Origin: Acinetobacter sp. A47
Lineage (GTDB): Bacteria; Pseudomonadota; Gammaproteobacteria; Pseudomonadales; Moraxellaceae
Length of the DNA stretch: 64,000 nt
NCBI RefSeq assembly: GCF_000805455.1
Contig: NZ_JSUS01000012.1
Span: 124,001-188,000, forward strand
Direction of reading: 5' to 3'
Every line of letters starts with the position of its first letter. Position 1 is the first letter of the stretch. Below are positions 26,070 to 35,104 of the stretch, in pieces. Below the pieces are notes generated by a model. It was given only the letters and a program-made list of their open reading frames with translations. It made no database searches and was not told the DNA's origin. The position numbers and the translations under genes were made by a program.

Positions 26070-26663
26070 ATGATTTCATGGTTTTTTATTGGTTTAGTGA
26101 TAACCATTCTGCTGACGCCCGGCCCAACCAACACCTTGCTTGCATCTTCTGGTATACAGGTTGGCCTGCGTAAATCCTTATTGCTTATTCCAGCCGAAGC
26201 TGTTGGCTATATCCTTGCGATTAGCGCATGGGGAATGCTCATTGGCAAAGTCTCGGCCACTTTACCTTTATTACCTACATTCCTGAAATTATTAAGTGCA
26301 GTGTACATTATTTTTCTTGCCATCAAGTTATGGCGTACAGCAAATCAGGATGTGGTGTTAAACCAGCCGACCATCCGCCCAAAAGAGTTGCTATGTGCCA
26401 CATTACTCAATCCTAAGGCCTTGCTGTTTGCCTCTGCCATTTTTCCGGCCGCCGCATGGAAGAGCCAGCATATCTATCTGGCGCACATGAGTACATTTGT
26501 GGGACTGATCCTTCCGATTGCTTTATTCTGGATCTGTGTCGGCGCCTTGCTGGCCACCAAGAAAGTGAACTGGCTATCCCAAGCGAAATTACAACGTACC
26601 GCATGTGTGCTACTGGTCAGCTTTGCCATCCCGATTAGCTATTCAGCGCTTAGCAGCCTTTAA
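26070..26663 (+). CDS. LysE/RhtB-family exporter
   Basis: 197 residues, about six TM helices. N-terminal signature FIGLVITILLTPGPTNTLLA, and the LLNPKALLFASAIFP block in the middle mark the LysE superfamily, of a branch distinct from the family member at 15.9 kb (that one has GAMSPGPTF). Exports amino acids or related small metabolites; substrate unknown. Stands just before dcd with 110 bases between. Confidence 0.8.
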   Translation: MISWFFIGLVITILLTPGPTNTLLASSGIQVGLRKSLLLIPAEAVGYILAISAWGMLIGKVSATLPLLPTFLKLLSAVYIIFLAIKLWRTANQDVVLNQPTIRPKELLCATLLNPKALLFASAIFPAAAWKSQHIYLAHMSTFVGLILPIALFWICVGALLATKKVNWLSQAKLQRTACVLLVSFAIPISYSALSSL

Positions 26664-26773
26664 GCATATTCATGCCTTTAATGGAGATAACAGCACGGAG
26701 CTGTTATTTCCATTGATATCATTTTAAGTTAAAGTACTCGCCAATGATTAACTTCGTCTTTGGATAAAAACTC

Positions 26774-27343
26774 ATGGCTATAAAATCTGATCGTTGGATT
26801 CGTGAAATGAGCGAAAAACACGGCATGATTGAACCTTATGCGGAAAATCAAGTTCGTTTTGATGAAAACGGAGAAAAGCTGATTTCTTATGGGGTATCGA
26901 GCTATGGCTACGATGTCCGTTGTGCCCGTGAGTTTAAAGTATTTACCAATGTTCACTCGGCAATTGTCGATCCAAAGAACTTTGATGATAAAAGCTTTAT
27001 CGATATTGAATCTGATGTCTGCATTATTCCACCAAACTCGTTTGCTTTGGCCCGCACCATTGAATATTTCCGTATTCCTCGTAATGTGTTGACCGTATGT
27101 CTGGGTAAATCGACCTATGCACGTTGCGGCATTATCGTAAACGTGACCCCGTTAGAACCTGAGTGGGAAGGTCATGTAACGCTTGAATTTTCAAACACCA
27201 CCAATTTACCGGCACGTATCTATGCAGGTGAAGGGGTTGCACAGATGCTGTTCTTTGAAAGTGATGAAGTCTGTGAAACTTCCTATAAAGACCGTGGAGG
27301 TAAATACCAAGGTCAAACTGGCGTAACCTTGCCGAAAACCTAA
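26774..27343 (+). CDS. dcd: dCTP deaminase
   Basis: 189 residues; converts dCTP to dUTP + NH3, feeding dTMP synthesis. Typical blocks: [35 protein letters not shown], the catalytic region [32 protein letters not shown] and the C-terminal nucleotide lid [15 protein letters not shown]. Length matches the homotrimeric enzyme (E. coli 193). Start has only a weak ribosome site. Hairpin GAGTTGAACC / GGGTTCAACTC follows at 27359-27396. Confidence 0.95.
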   Translation: MAIKSDRWIREMSEKHGMIEPYAENQVRFDENGEKLISYGVSSYGYDVRCAREFKVFTNVHSAIVDPKNFDDKSFIDIESDVCIIPPNSFALARTIEYFRIPRNVLTVCLGKSTYARCGIIVNVTPLEPEWEGHVTLEFSNTTNLPARIYAGEGVAQMLFFESDEVCETSYKDRGGKYQGQTGVTLPKT

Positions 27344-27358
27344 AATCTGGTCTGTATT

Positions 27359-27396
27359 GAGTTGAACCATTGCTTCTTGGAACAAGGGTTCAACTC
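27359..27396 (+). terminator. hairpin after dcd
   Basis: Nearly perfect 10-pair stem GAGTTGAACC / GGTTCAACTC with a 17-base loop, followed by TTATCC, not a clean T-run. Confidence 0.5.
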
Positions 27397-27718
27397 TTAT
27401 CCTATAAAACGATTCATTTTTATTTTATTCCACCATATTCATTGATAAACCTCTTATTTATATTTTTCCTTTCTATTATTTTATTTGTATATCTATAAAA
27501 AATAATAATATGTCTTTTTATTTATCCTAAAGAATAAATAGCTTTTATTTCTGCTTGTTGCTGGTTTATATAAGGCAGGCCTTATGAGGGCTTATAATAC
27601 TGGATTGTTTATAAATGCCACTGGTCAGGAAAATTATCGAAATACATGACAATATAAAAAGATATGCTAAAAATAAATCGCAATTTTTTTTTAATATTAA
27701 AAATAGGTGGGAATCATT
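27397..27718. promoter_or_regulatory. extremely AT-rich region before the two-partner-secretion genes
   Basis: About 320 bases dominated by A and T runs (for example around 27420-27545), in clear contrast to its flanks. Such tracts often bind H-NS-type silencers and mark acquired genes. It must contain the tpsA promoter, but several -10-like sequences make a single choice unsupported. AGGTGG (27705-27710) is the ribosome site of the next gene. Confidence 0.45.
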
Positions 27719-30700
27719 GTGAATAAAATTTATCGGGTGATATGGAACAAGACATATTTTTGCTGGCAAGCAGTAAGCGAGCTGGCAAAAGGGGGAACAG
27801 GCGTCAAGCAGGGCGGCAGTAAAACAGGGTCTAACGCTGTGTTACTCGACACGCAGATAAAAAGAACCACTGTTTTTGCAGTCACACTACTCAGTGCAAG
27901 TATTGCTTTGGCGGGGCCGACCGGAGGGGTGGTCAGCTCAGGAACTGCATCAATTTCAACAGCAGGCACAGTCACCACTATTAACCAGTCAACTGCCAAG
28001 GCTGCGATTGACTGGAGCAGCTTTTCGACCGCTAGTAATGAAACGGTCAATTTCATTCAGCCAAGCACCAGTTCGGTGACATTAAATAGGGTGACCGGGA
28101 CAAGTGCCTCAAATTTAAATGGACAGCTTAATGCTAACGGGCAAGTTTTTATTATTAACCCGAATGGTGTGTTATTTGGCAGTACCTCACAAGTAAATAC
28201 GGCAGGGCTGGTGGCTTCTACTTTAAATCTGAGCAATAGTGACTTTAATAATAACTTATTCAATTTTAATAATGGTGGAAATAACAAAACAGTTGAGAAC
28301 CGGGGGAAAATCACGGTACCGGCAGGAGGGACTGTTGCCTTGCTTGCACCTGTGGTCAAACATACCGGCAGCATTAAAGCACCGCAGGGCAATGTATTAT
28401 TGGCTGCTGGGAGTGATATTACCCTGAATTTGAATAATGGCAGTTTATTGGGATACACCATCAATCAAGGCAAGGCTCAAGCCTTGATTAACTCTGGTGG
28501 CATGATTCAGGCCGATGGCGGTAAAGTTGTGCTGACAGCCAAGGGCATTGATGAGCTCAGCAATGCGGTTGTGAACAGTGTTGGCCTCATTCAGGCCCAG
28601 ACTGTTAACAATGTGCAGGGTGTGATTGAATTGGGCAGTGACCTGACCAGCGGCACCATCAATGTCGGCGGCACGCTCGATGCTTCAGCACCGAATGGGG
28701 GAAGTGGCGGGCAAATTAAAACTTCTGCCGCCAATGTACAGGTCAGTGCCGGTACCCATATAACCACAGAGCAAAATGCAATGACGGGCGTGCCTTCTGC
28801 AACAAGTGGCTGGGAGTTACAAGCGAAAAATATCGATGTTGAATTCTTTGGTGGCAATGTGAGCAGTAGCACATTGGGCGATGCCTTGACCAAGGGAAAT
28901 GTCACTTTGAATGCAATCGGCACAGCAGAAGGCCAAGGCAACATCAATATCAATGATGCAACCGGCTGGGATGCCAATACGGCCCTGACCCTGACTGCCG
29001 CCAGAGATATTAATTTCAATAGTGATCTGGATGTAAGCGGTGATCAGGCCAAACTGGCCATGAATTATGGTACAGGGTTCGATTATAACCTGAACAATGG
29101 GGCCAAAATTAATATCAGTGGCTCGGCATCCTCCCTGTCAATGAACGGTACCTCTTATATCGTGATCAATCAGCTGGGGGTAGAGGGAGATACAAGCAGT
29201 AATACCTTGCAGGGAATGAAGAATAATCTTGCCGGCAATTATGTTCTGGGCAGTAATATTGATGCCTCTGATACCGTCAACTGGGAGAATGGAAAAGGCT
29301 TTAAACCGGTCGGGGATTATATTGAAACCGTGACGATCAGCAAAGATCCCAATGCGCCTAGTGGAATGAGCATTTCTCAAGGGGTGATCGATCAGCCCTT
29401 TACTGGGAATTTTCATGGTTTAGGACATGCTGTTACGGGGCTTTATATCAATCGGCCTGATCAGTTACTTCTGACATTGCCTACAGAATTACCTGCAACT
29501 TTTAGTTCCCATTCAATCGGTTTATTTGGTGCCACCACCAATATGATCCGTGATATTGGAACGATCAATGGTTCAATTAAGGGCACCAGTAATGTCGGAG
29601 GACTGATCGGTTTCCAAAAATCGGGTACGGCTAAAAATGTGTTTAGCTCCAATGCGATAGAGGGCTTGGCAAAGGTTGGAGGACTGATCGGAAAAAGTGG
29701 TGACAGAAACGCCAGCCAACAACAGACTGCCGCATCAATTTTAAATTCTTATGCGACTGGAAATATTAAAGTTTCTAATGTTGCACCTTCAGTAAATGGT
29801 GCCAATATCGGTGGGCTGATTGGCCAAAGCTATAGCCTGATCAAAGATAGTTATGCTACCGGAAGCATAGATTCACAAAGTGCTGCTTCATATGGCGTTG
29901 GTGGTCTGGTGGGTGAGCAGGTCAATAATGACATTATTCGCAGCTATGCCACAGGAAACATCTGGGGCAAAGTTGACCATCTGGGCGGACTGGTGGGTTC
30001 CTTAAGATATGCTCAGGGAAATACCAAAATTTATCAAAGCCATGCAACGGGAAATCTGGATGGTAAATCTCAAGTCGGCGGGTTAATCGGATTTGCCGGG
30101 CTTGAAGCCTCTTATAATAATCCAAGCCGTGATATAGATGCGATTGCTACAGTTGAGCAAAGCTATGCCACGGGTAAAGTCAGCGCTTTTGATAATACCT
30201 ATATTGCATCTACAGGCGGACTGATAGCCTCTATTAACGGTGCGGTCAAGGTCAAGGACAGTTATGCAACCGGCGATGTGACTGGCGCCTCCAGAACGGG
30301 AGGTCTGGTGGGTTCAATCAGTAACAGTTTCCCGAGCAGCCAGCATAAAACTGAAATTGATCATAGTTATGCGACCGGACAGGTCACTGGAACCGAATAT
30401 ACCGGTGGCCTTGTCGGTAATAACTTATCCGAAAGTATCATTAAAGACAGCTCAGCTCAGGGGGCAGTAAGCGGAACCAATTATGTCGGTGGTCTGGTGG
30501 GCTTTAATGGAACTGAGATTACCAATAGCTCCGCTACAGGAAGGGTCAACGGGGAAAATTATGTTGGTGGACTGGTCGGGAAAAATAGCCAGACAATCAA
30601 GCATAGTTACGCGACAGGAGATGTAAAAGGGCAAGAACATGTTGGTGGACTCGCAGGTTCCAATGAAAAATGGGTCACCGGGGGCGAGATTGATCATAGC

Positions 30701-31222
30701 TATGCCACAGGAAATGTTGAAGGCAATAACAATGTAGGTGGCTTGATTGGATTGAATTTTTTAGGCGAGGTTGCTTCCAGTTATGCCAGCGGAGCAGTCA
30801 CAGGATCTCAATATACCGGAGGCCTGACTGGCAACATGCAAGGGGGACGCCTTGTAAACACTTATGCGCTGGGTAATGTAACAGGAGGGAATTCGACTGG
30901 TGGATTACTAGGAGGCACAACTTCAAACTATCTGGCAAGTGTTGAAAATAGTTTTTCTTCGGGTCTGGTGAGCGGGACAACCGATACCGGCGGGCTGATT
31001 GGCAATAGCAATGGAATTTATATCGCTAAAAACAGTTATTGGAATAAAGAGACTTCCGCACAAAACCAAAGTGCCAGTGGTATAAGCAAAACCACAGCCG
31101 AACTCCAGCAAATCCAGACCTTTTCCGGTTGGGATATTGCGGATGCTTCAGTACCCAATTCGACTTCGGTCTGGGTAATCGAGGAAGGCCAAAGCACACC
31201 AAGGCTTCGCTATACACACTAA
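27719..31222 (+). CDS. two-partner-secretion exoprotein (TpsA) with GLUG repeats
   Basis: 1167 residues from the GTG at 27719 (AGGTGG eight bases upstream). Residues 1-40 are an extended signal peptide region, NKIYRVIWNKTYFCWQAVSE, as in autotransporters and haemagglutinins; a hydrophobic core ends at IALA (about residue 65). Then the haemagglutination-activity (TPS) domain, with the family's INPNGVLFG at about 147-154, needed for recognition by TpsB. From residue 620 to 1100 come 16 GLUG-type repeats (SYATGxVxGxxxVGGLVGxN), probably beta-helical. No carboxy-terminal anchor or toxin is seen; it ends soon after the last repeat. Likely a surface or released adhesin. The partner transporter follows by 81 bases. 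Confidence 0.9.
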   Translation: MNKIYRVIWNKTYFCWQAVSELAKGGTGVKQGGSKTGSNAVLLDTQIKRTTVFAVTLLSASIALAGPTGGVVSSGTASISTAGTVTTINQSTAKAAIDWSSFSTASNETVNFIQPSTSSVTLNRVTGTSASNLNGQLNANGQVFIINPNGVLFGSTSQVNTAGLVASTLNLSNSDFNNNLFNFNNGGNNKTVENRGKITVPAGGTVALLAPVVKHTGSIKAPQGNVLLAAGSDITLNLNNGSLLGYTINQGKAQALINSGGMIQADGGKVVLTAKGIDELSNAVVNSVGLIQAQTVNNVQGVIELGSDLTSGTINVGGTLDASAPNGGSGGQIKTSAANVQVSAGTHITTEQNAMTGVPSATSGWELQAKNIDVEFFGGNVSSSTLGDALTKGNVTLNAIGTAEGQGNININDATGWDANTALTLTAARDINFNSDLDVSGDQAKLAMNYGTGFDYNLNNGAKINISGSASSLSMNGTSYIVINQLGVEGDTSSNTLQGMKNNLAGNYVLGSNIDASDTVNWENGKGFKPVGDYIETVTISKDPNAPSGMSISQGVIDQPFTGNFHGLGHAVTGLYINRPDQLLLTLPTELPATFSSHSIGLFGATTNMIRDIGTINGSIKGTSNVGGLIGFQKSGTAKNVFSSNAIEGLAKVGGLIGKSGDRNASQQQTAASILNSYATGNIKVSNVAPSVNGANIGGLIGQSYSLIKDSYATGSIDSQSAASYGVGGLVGEQVNNDIIRSYATGNIWGKVDHLGGLVGSLRYAQGNTKIYQSHATGNLDGKSQVGGLIGFAGLEASYNNPSRDIDAIATVEQSYATGKVSAFDNTYIASTGGLIASINGAVKVKDSYATGDVTGASRTGGLVGSISNSFPSSQHKTEIDHSYATGQVTGTEYTGGLVGNNLSESIIKDSSAQGAVSGTNYVGGLVGFNGTEITNSSATGRVNGENYVGGLVGKNSQTIKHSYATGDVKGQEHVGGLAGSNEKWVTGGEIDHSYATGNVEGNNNVGGLIGLNFLGEVASSYASGAVTGSQYTGGLTGNMQGGRLVNTYALGNVTGGNSTGGLLGGTTSNYLASVENSFSSGLVSGTTDTGGLIGNSNGIYIAKNSYWNKETSAQNQSASGISKTTAELQQIQTFSGWDIADASVPNSTSVWVIEEGQSTPRLRYTH
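29560..31020 (+). repeat. 16 GLUG-type repeats within the exoprotein
   Basis: Units of 22-45 codons, each ending in a GGLxG core: in order NVGGLIGF, KVGGLIGK, NIGGLIGQ, GVGGLVGE, HLGGLVGS, QVGGLIGF, STGGLIAS, RTGGLVGS, YTGGLVGN, YVGGLVGF, YVGGLVGK, HVGGLAGS, NVGGLIGL, YTGGLTGN, STGGLLGG, DTGGLIGN. The 9th-13th are the most regular. Protein-level repeat; the DNA is diverged, so recent expansion is not indicated. Confidence 0.85.
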
Positions 31223-31242
31223 TTTAAAAACACGATAGCAAT

Positions 31243-31273
31243 GACAGACAAGAAGCCTGACTTTTTGTCTGTC
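31243..31273 (+). other. hairpin between tpsA and tpsB
   Basis: Perfect nine-pair stem GACAGACAA / TTGTCTGTC with a 13-base loop, without a T-run. May limit read-through from tpsA to tpsB or protect the tpsA messenger end. Confidence 0.5.
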
Positions 31274-31303
31274 TGATCAAGCTGCAATAATTCCAGAGTA
31301 ATA

Positions 31304-33006
31304 ATGTCGTTATATTTCAATAAAAAAATAAACAGCTGCACTATAGCTATGCCGACAAGACGGCGTGGTTTGCCTGTCTGCTGGCCACTGGCCTAACGGT
31401 GCAGGCCGAAACGGTTATACCTGATAGTGGAACCATTAGCAAACAGTTAAGTCCTGAAGCCTTTCAGACATCTGCTAAAACAGACCCGCTGTATTTTAGT
31501 ACTGATTCGACCCGGCAGACATATAGTCAGGATCAAACGCCGATCCGGATTGCCCAGGTTAAGATTGAGGGCAACCGACAGATTGAAACCTCGGTTCTGC
31601 ATAGTCTGGTTGAGTCTCTCGAAAACCGGGACAATGTACTGGCCGACCTGCAGGCAGGAACAGACCGGATTACACAATATTATAAAAAACAGGGATATTT
31701 CTTGGCCAAAGCTTATCTGCCCCGGCAAAAACTGGAAAATGGAGTGTTGGTCATTCATGTGCTGGAAGGGCAGCTCGGACAAGTCATTTTAAATAATCGC
31801 TCTAAAGTCAAAGATACAACAATTAGGCGCTATATCGACCAGCTTCCTGCCGAACAGGCTTTACAGCAACAGCAAAGCAATAAAACTTTATTACTTATTT
31901 CAGATCTGGCCGGGGCAGGACAACTCCAGGCCAGTCTGCAAGCCGGTAAACAACTGGGACAGACCGATCTTGTTCTGGATGTCCTGGCGCAACCCATCTG
32001 GCTGGGGCGAATCGGGGTAGATAATGCAGGGAGCCGTTATACTGGCACATATCGGTTTTCAGGTTATCTGGAAAGTCATAGCCTGTTAGGATACGGAGAG
32101 CGATTATCTGCCCAAGTATTGAGCAGTAATCATGACCTGATTTCAGGTGCCCTGAATGCCCAGTTTCCTGTTGCCGGAAATGGCTTGTTGCTGGGAGGAG
32201 GCTATAGCCGAACCGAGTATGAACTGGGAGAACAATTTAAATTATTAGAAGCCAGGGGAAGCGCTGAAAACTATAATTTAAACCTGACTTATCCATTGAT
32301 CAGGAGCCAGAAAACCAATTTGAATCTGAAACTGCTGGCGGAAAAAAGAAAGCTATTCGACGAAATTGCAGCAACTGATACACAGACCTCAAAGCAGATT
32401 GAAGCAGGCCGAATTGCACTGAATTTTAACCGTATAGATGAGTGGGGGATGGGCGATGCCAAAGGTGGCATGAATCAGCTCGAATTGATCGCTTCGGTCG
32501 GGGAGCTGAAAATACACAGTCCATCCGCTTTAAACATAGACCGTTTATCGGCGAGGACGCAAGGCCATTTCAATAAATATGAACTTAAGCTTGCCCGACA
32601 ACAGCGGTTAACCCCATCAGCATGGTTGAGTGGTGAGCTTTATGGACAGCTCGCCTCCAAGAATCTGGATTCTGCCGAAAAGTTCTCTTTCAGCCAAATG
32701 CGCGCCTATCCCGCGGCTGAAGGTCTGGGAGACCAAGGCTGGGGAGCTTCAATCAATGTTTATTATCAATTTTCACCTTTTTTAAATACTTATTTATTTC
32801 ATGATCGCGGCGAAGTCCAGCAAAATAAACATCCCTACCTTGCCGATAAAAATAGCCGGGTTTTGGCCAGCACGGGGTTGGGCTTTGCCGGCGGCTACCG
32901 GAACTTCGATTACAATGCGACGCTGGCGTGGCGTAATACGTCAGCAGCTCAAAGTGATACCGACCATTCGCCTAGATTATTGCTGCAAGGCGGCTGGAAG
33001 TTTTAA
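31304..33006 (+). CDS. two-partner-secretion transporter (TpsB/ShlB type), frame-shifted at its start
   Basis: Outer-membrane pore secreting the adjacent TpsA. The open frame from 31399 (535 residues) has the POTRA_2 domain (residues 50-130: IAQVKIEGNRQIETSVLHSL, QGYFLAKAYLP, VLEGQLGQVIL), then the barrel with the conserved loop MRAYPAAEGLGDQGWGAS and a C-terminal LLQGGWKF. It lacks a start and signal peptide. Upstream in the same frame the hydrophobic core AWFACLLATGLTVQA is readable, but the frame hits a TAA at 31321. ATG 31304 (AGAG upstream) reads MSLYFNKK and joins that frame only by a -1 slip in the seven A at 31322-31328; eight A would give MSLYFNKKNKQLHYSYADKT and an intact signal. 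Confidence 0.8.
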
Positions 33007-33456
33007 GTGGTAGGTTTTACAGATGGGTTAACCCATAGGTTCTATCAACCTGACCAGAATATTGTCTGGGGGTTAACGCATCAGGCTGTTTGAGGAAAGG
33101 TTTATATCATGGCCGCGCAGTACGGCGTTGGCTAACCGGTCGGCCTTTTTATATCGCTTAAATATGTCAGTTGTTACTGTGAGCCCATTCATGCTTGTTT
33201 TTATGTAACTAAAAATTTAAAAAAACCAAGATCAGCGGATTAGTACTTAATTTTTATTGTGTAAATTAAAAAAATGGCTTGTGAAAGGTGCAGTTCAGCA
33301 AGCTGGCATTTAAAAAAATATCAGATAGAATTAAACAAATTCGTTGTTTTTTTGATCTTGTTCACAGAAGTTTACACACTGAAACTTTATTTATGACAGG
33401 ATGTTAACGGTATAAAAATAAAACAGATATGGATGTGTTAAACATGGAGTTCAGTT
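33007..33456. other. 450-base intergenic region with palindrome and terminator-like hairpin
   Basis: A perfect 14-base palindrome ATGGGTTAACCCAT is at 33023-33036. GGCCG ... CGGCC followed by TTTTTAT (33111-33151) is a likely terminator for the TPS operon. From 33170 on it is AT-rich and should hold the promoter of the next gene; candidates (TTTACA at 33371, TATAAA at 33411) do not combine with a standard spacer, so none is called. Confidence 0.4.
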
Positions 33457-34914
33457 ATGCGGCGCTTTAAAACCTCGTATATGGTAACCCTGATGGTTTT
33501 GTGTGGCTTCAATCTCAATGCGGCTTATGCGACCCCTTCTACCTTAAAGAGCTTGTCTGATAGCGAGATGTCTGCAACGACAGGACAGGCCTTAATGAGT
33601 CTGTCCTATATCGCACCGACAGATACCAAAAATCTGGAAAGCCAGCGCTCAGGTGGAGACCAGAGTCTGGGTTTTTATCGTTTGGGAATGGAAGCGGAGC
33701 TAGAACTCAATGCCAATATTAAAAAATTACAATTGGGTTGTGGAGGCGCAAATGGTGTAGGGGGATGTGATATCGATATTGATAACCTGAGCCTGAGCGG
33801 CATCTCGGATACCAGTGAGGGACGTGCAAGTTCCAGTGCGAAATTAACCAATCCTTTTATCGAATTTGCAATTAAAAACCCTAATCAGGCGTCTACCAGA
33901 AATGTTGTCGGTTTAAGGCTCAGTGCTGAAAAAGTGCTGGGACTGTTAACACTGGGTACTGAAAACTCTTCCAGTCCAAACGGAATCAATAGCCTGTCTG
34001 GTTATATGAAAGTCAGATCCGGGATTGGGGATACTGAACTGGAGAGAAGCAAGATCAAGGGATATGCCAATACAGCAGCCCAGTTTATGAATCTGGCGAC
34101 CTATCCTATTGAAGGGAATCTGGTGGCTTTAGGGTTAGCCAATGCAAGTTTTAGAACAAATGGCGGTGGCTTCAGTATTCCCGAAATGAACAACCTGCCG
34201 TTTGAAACAGCCCAAATGGTCGTTAATGGCAAAAGAAATACATCGGTTGGCTTAAATGCAACAGTCAGTATCCCCACGATTAATCTGGGGACGGGAAGTG
34301 GTTATCCTTCTGCAGGCCGTACAACGACAGATGCCAATGGTACAACTACCGGTGTATATACAGCAGGTAGCCCGGTCGATGCCGTCATTACCGGTTGTAA
34401 AAACACAACCATTATTCCTGCCTGTGTCGCAGCCTGGAATGGTCGTGAATTTAGTAATATCCGTATGAGCGGTACGGTAAGTGGTGCAAAAGCCACCGTT
34501 AATTTTCAGGAAGCACTTGGGTTTATTCATCGTCTAGAGATCAACTCGGCAGCTTCTTTAAGTTTGCAGAGCCAAAATATTTTATGGCCAGATTCTGAAT
34601 CAGCCAATATCGCACAAGCAGGATGGTGGCTTGCACTGCAAGATCCGGTCAGCATTGGCCGGGTTGAACCTACCCAAAGATTGAGTATTGAGCCATTATT
34701 GGGTCAATTTGCTACAAAAGCAGGAGACTATTTGAAAGCCAATCCTGCCACGACAAATGACCTGCTAGGCGTTTTGACCGGAAGTGGACTGGATGCCTAT
34801 ATCGGAGATGTCGATTTATCGAATGTGTCACCCTTGCAAATGAACCTGTCCAATTTACAGCTCAATGGGCAAAGCTTTGCCCCGAACTGTTATGGAGGGT
34901 TAAAATTCTGTTAA
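33457..34914 (+). CDS. exported DUF6160/Fil-like protein, paralogue 1
   Basis: 485 residues; GGAG seven bases before the ATG. Signal peptide through ...NLNAAYA, then LKSLSDSEMSATTGQALMSL, the short motif shared by all six genes in this cluster. Next come YIAPTDTKNLESQRSGGD, then FYRLGMEAELELNANIKKLQ LGCGG...GGCDID with a probable Cys pair, then alternating strand-like sequence; it ends NCYGGLKFC. The next gene repeats the N-terminal 130 residues and the C-terminus almost unchanged, so the two are tandem duplicates. Beta-rich, exported, fate after the periplasm unknown. Own terminator. Family assignment is by resemblance only. Confidence 0.75.
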   Translation: MRRFKTSYMVTLMVLCGFNLNAAYATPSTLKSLSDSEMSATTGQALMSLSYIAPTDTKNLESQRSGGDQSLGFYRLGMEAELELNANIKKLQLGCGGANGVGGCDIDIDNLSLSGISDTSEGRASSSAKLTNPFIEFAIKNPNQASTRNVVGLRLSAEKVLGLLTLGTENSSSPNGINSLSGYMKVRSGIGDTELERSKIKGYANTAAQFMNLATYPIEGNLVALGLANASFRTNGGGFSIPEMNNLPFETAQMVVNGKRNTSVGLNATVSIPTINLGTGSGYPSAGRTTTDANGTTTGVYTAGSPVDAVITGCKNTTIIPACVAAWNGREFSNIRMSGTVSGAKATVNFQEALGFIHRLEINSAASLSLQSQNILWPDSESANIAQAGWWLALQDPVSIGRVEPTQRLSIEPLLGQFATKAGDYLKANPATTNDLLGVLTGSGLDAYIGDVDLSNVSPLQMNLSNLQLNGQSFAPNCYGGLKFC

Positions 34915-34929
34915 TTCAGTATTTTTTCC

Positions 34930-34959
34930 AAAAAAAAGCAGCTCTCGCTGCTTTTTTTA
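34930..34959 (+). terminator. terminator after paralogue 1
   Basis: Stem AAAAAGCAGC / GCTGCTTTTT around TCTC, followed by T-run. Confidence 0.88.
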
Positions 34960-35104
34960 TTATGTTAAAACTTGATTCTGTTGAACCGTTCATTGGCCTA
35001 TAAGGGTTATTTGGTCGGAAATGTCAGTTTTTTGTAAAAAATCCGTTATATTAGGGTAAAGGAACAAATGTGCTCATTTTAAAAGTATAAAAAGGATTTG
35101 TAGG

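Noticed and set aside
29560..31020. Regular repeats suggesting a CRISPR-like array
   Set aside because: Repeats are at protein level (GLUG) inside one long frame, with variable DNA and no constant direct repeat.
33109..33135. 8-codon frame MAAQYGVG with AGGAAAGG before it, inside a hairpin
   Set aside because: Looks like a leader peptide, but the hairpin plus T-run fits a terminator of the TPS operon, and no gene follows for 320 bases.
33371..33416. Possible promoter elements before the first exported-protein gene
   Set aside because: TTTACA and TATAAA do not combine at a normal distance; no pair convincing enough to annotate.
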